Of a DNA stretch of 64,000 bases, positions 62,680 to 64,000 are shown piece after piece. The notes under the pieces are model-generated. The model did no database searches. It was not told where the DNA came from and was given only the letters and a program-made list of their open reading frames with translations. The stretch is from CPC320 sp002336405. GTDB taxonomy: Bacteria; Pseudomonadota; Alphaproteobacteria; Rhodobacterales; Rhodobacteraceae. The position numbers were made by a program, and so were the translations under genes. Position 1 is the stretch's first letter. Every line of letters starts with the position of its first letter. The stretch lies in the NCBI GenBank assembly GCA_949372595.1, contig CASIAN010000017.1, forward strand, positions 1 to 64,000. Reading direction: 5' to 3'.

Positions 62680-63354
62680 ATGACCGTCTCAGCCCCCCAT
62701 TCATCGCAAGAAATTGCCCGACTCACGGCGCGGATGTTGCTGGAAATAAAGGCCGTGCATTTCAATGCAGCCGAGCCTTTCACCTTGGCCTCAGGTCTCC
62801 CCAGTCCGACCTATATCGATTGCCGCAAAGTGATCTCGTTTCCCCGCGTGCGCAGCGCACTGATGGATTTCATGTGCCAGACCCTGAGCCGCGATGCTGG
62901 TTTTGAGGCGTTTGACAATATTGCTGGTGGCGAAACCGCCGGTATTCCCTTTTCTGCGTTGGTGGCCGAACGTCTGGCGCTGCCGATGAGCTATGTCCGC
63001 AAAAAGCCCAAAGGTTATGGCCGAAATGCCCGAATCGAGGGCAATATGTCCGAGGGACAACGGGTCTTACTGGTCGAAGACCTGACCACCGACGGCGGTA
63101 GCAAACTGTCGTTTGTCGATGCGATACGCGAGACCGGTGCATCCTGCAGCCACACGGCCGTAATCTTTAATTATGGCATTTTTCCCGAGACCAAGCAGGT
63201 TCTGGGCGATCACGGCGTCACCTTACACGCGCTGTGCACTTGGTGGGATGTTTTGGCCGAAGCAAAAATCCAACAAGTGTTCGATGCCAATACCCTGAAA
63301 GAGGTTGAGCAATTCTTGCAAGCGCCCCGTGACTGGCAGGACGCGCATAAATAA
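62680..63354 (+). CDS. pyrE: Orotate phosphoribosyltransferase
   Basis: 224 aa type I phosphoribosyltransferase. Features: FTLASGLPSPTYIDCRKVIS near residue 32, GGETAGIPFSALVAERLALP near 88, KKPKGYGRNARIEG near 108 and the PRPP motif VLLVEDLTTDGGSKLSFVDA near 130. It makes OMP from orotate and PRPP. Follows pyrC. Confidence 0.97.
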   Translation: MTVSAPHSSQEIARLTARMLLEIKAVHFNAAEPFTLASGLPSPTYIDCRKVISFPRVRSALMDFMCQTLSRDAGFEAFDNIAGGETAGIPFSALVAERLALPMSYVRKKPKGYGRNARIEGNMSEGQRVLLVEDLTTDGGSKLSFVDAIRETGASCSHTAVIFNYGIFPETKQVLGDHGVTLHALCTWWDVLAEAKIQQVFDANTLKEVEQFLQAPRDWQDAHK

Positions 63355-63462
63355 GTCCCAAAGTCAAAGTCCGGAAAACAATTTCTCTGGACATGGATTG
63401 TACGAGCGTACACAAAATGCTGGGGTCTGGGCCTGTTTGGTGCTATATGATGTATGTTAATC

Positions 63463-63482
63463 CTATCCACAACTTATCCACA
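63463..63482 (+). promoter_or_regulatory. Pair of DnaA-box-like sites upstream of dnaB
   Basis: TTATCCACA at 63474-63482 is the consensus DnaA box and CTATCCACA at 63463-63471 differs by one base. They are in the same orientation, 11 bp apart, 70 bp before the dnaB start. Confidence 0.6.
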
Positions 63483-63551
63483 GAAACATACAATTTGCAC
63501 AGGCAAGCCTTGGTGGATTACCACCAACTGGGATAAACGCGGGGCACCACC

Positions 63552-64000
63552 ATGAACGAGATCACGGCCTTCAATGCCACCGGCGCCAATATAGAAGCTC
63601 CGGAGACCATGCCCCATTCGATCGAAGCCGAGCAACAGCTTCTGGGCGCGATCCTAACCAATAACGACATCTATGACCGCATTGAGGCGATCATTGGGCC
63701 CGAGCATTTCTATGATCCGGTGCATGCCCGCATCTTTGAAATTTCAGCCAGCCGCATCAAGAAAAACAACCTCGCCTCACCGGTGACGCTCAAGGCTTTT
63801 ATGGAGGATGACGAGGGTCTGAAAGAACTGGGCGGCCCCGCCTATCTGGCCCGTCTTGCCGGTGCGGCGATCTCGGCGTTTGCCGCGCGTGATTATGCGC
63901 AGATGATCTATGATCTGGGCATCCGCCGTGACCTGATCGGTCTGGGCCAAGACATCGCGGCCAAAGCCGCCAAGGTCGATGTCGATCTTGAACCCGCCGA
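63552..64000 (+). CDS. dnaB: Replicative DNA helicase DnaB, partial
   Basis: The first 149 codons are present; the gene runs off the right edge. The N-terminal primase-interaction domain is clear: PHSIEAEQQLLGAILTNNDI near residue 24, GPEHFYDPVHARIFEI near 52, and LGGPAYLARLAGAAISAFAA near 100. It unwinds DNA at the replication fork. ATG at 63552. Two DnaA-box-like sites lie upstream. Confidence 0.96.
   Translation, partial: MNEITAFNATGANIEAPETMPHSIEAEQQLLGAILTNNDIYDRIEAIIGPEHFYDPVHARIFEISASRIKKNNLASPVTLKAFMEDDEGLKELGGPAYLARLAGAAISAFAARDYAQMIYDLGIRRDLIGLGQDIAAKAAKVDVDLEPA

Noticed and set aside
1..64000. CRISPR array, prophage, toxin-antitoxin or defence island
   Set aside because: No regularly spaced repeats, phage structural genes or recognised defence domains were seen on either strand.

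Overview
The window looks like chromosomal DNA of a marine alphaproteobacterium of the Roseobacter group (Rhodobacteraceae). This rests on gene content and order (rlmE-ppx, the PF13769 / methylene-THF reductase / methyl-THF methyltransferase trio, ctaD with DUF2244, soxBDAG, phaR-phaP-phaC against phaZ, ribB-ribH-nusB), on an SOS site of the alphaproteobacterial GAAC-N7-GAAC type, and on a tRNA-His of the alphaproteobacterial kind without G-1. I could not run any search; family names come from reading motifs.

Layout. 1-6.7 kb: a tight minus-strand operon for gamma-butyrobetaine/carnitine breakdown (cleavage enzyme, SDR, carnitine dehydrogenase-thioesterase fusion, acyl-CoA dehydrogenase, NDP-forming CoA ligase, and caiD-like hydratase cut by the window edge), with a divergent GlxA/AraC-type regulator. 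8.2-13.9 kb: rlmE, ppx, a folate one-carbon trio, and a divergent DUF2306 / membrane-anchored LytTR pair. 14.4-15.1 kb: a decayed surface-protein gene. 15.4-21.1 kb: lipB, a cytochrome c, ctaD, DUF2244, and MoeA-like plus XdhC molybdo-enzyme accessory genes. 22-33 kb: a ureohydrolase, sarcosine oxidase soxBDAG, glutamate dehydrogenase, and an NAD-dependent dehydrogenase. 33.2-36.1 kb: a graveyard with a pirin pseudogene and one decayed IS5-family element inserted into another. 36.2-41.5 kb: a TetR regulator, a lipoprotein, hom, glpX, recJ and tRNA-Glu. 41.5-43.1 kb: 1.65 kb without genes, with one possible IS21 helper remnant. 43.1-47.6 kb: polyhydroxyalkanoate genes with PhaR-like operators. 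47.8-56.8 kb: rpoH, an RluD-type synthase, tRNA-His, SOS-controlled mmcB, a broken carbon-nitrogen hydrolase, nusB-ribH-ribB, rlmB and tRNA-Tyr. 57.5-64 kb: a MATE exporter, small proteins, a broken nitroreductase, pyrC, pyrE and the start of dnaB.

How it fits together. Three separate blocks handle successive parts of methylated-amine breakdown. The carnitine operon should yield glycine betaine plus acetoacetate; sarcosine oxidase turns sarcosine into glycine and methylene-THF; the folate trio moves one-carbon units between methylene-, methyl-THF and a corrinoid partner. The steps from betaine to sarcosine are not in the window. Acetoacetate and acetyl-CoA could feed the PHA genes. This link is inference.

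I found no CRISPR array, prophage or defence island. The most useful less-described items are the LexA box filling the spacer of an apparently leaderless mmcB promoter, the PhaR-type operator set, the membrane LytTR/DUF2306 pair, the carnitine operon's unusual ligase, and the nested IS.
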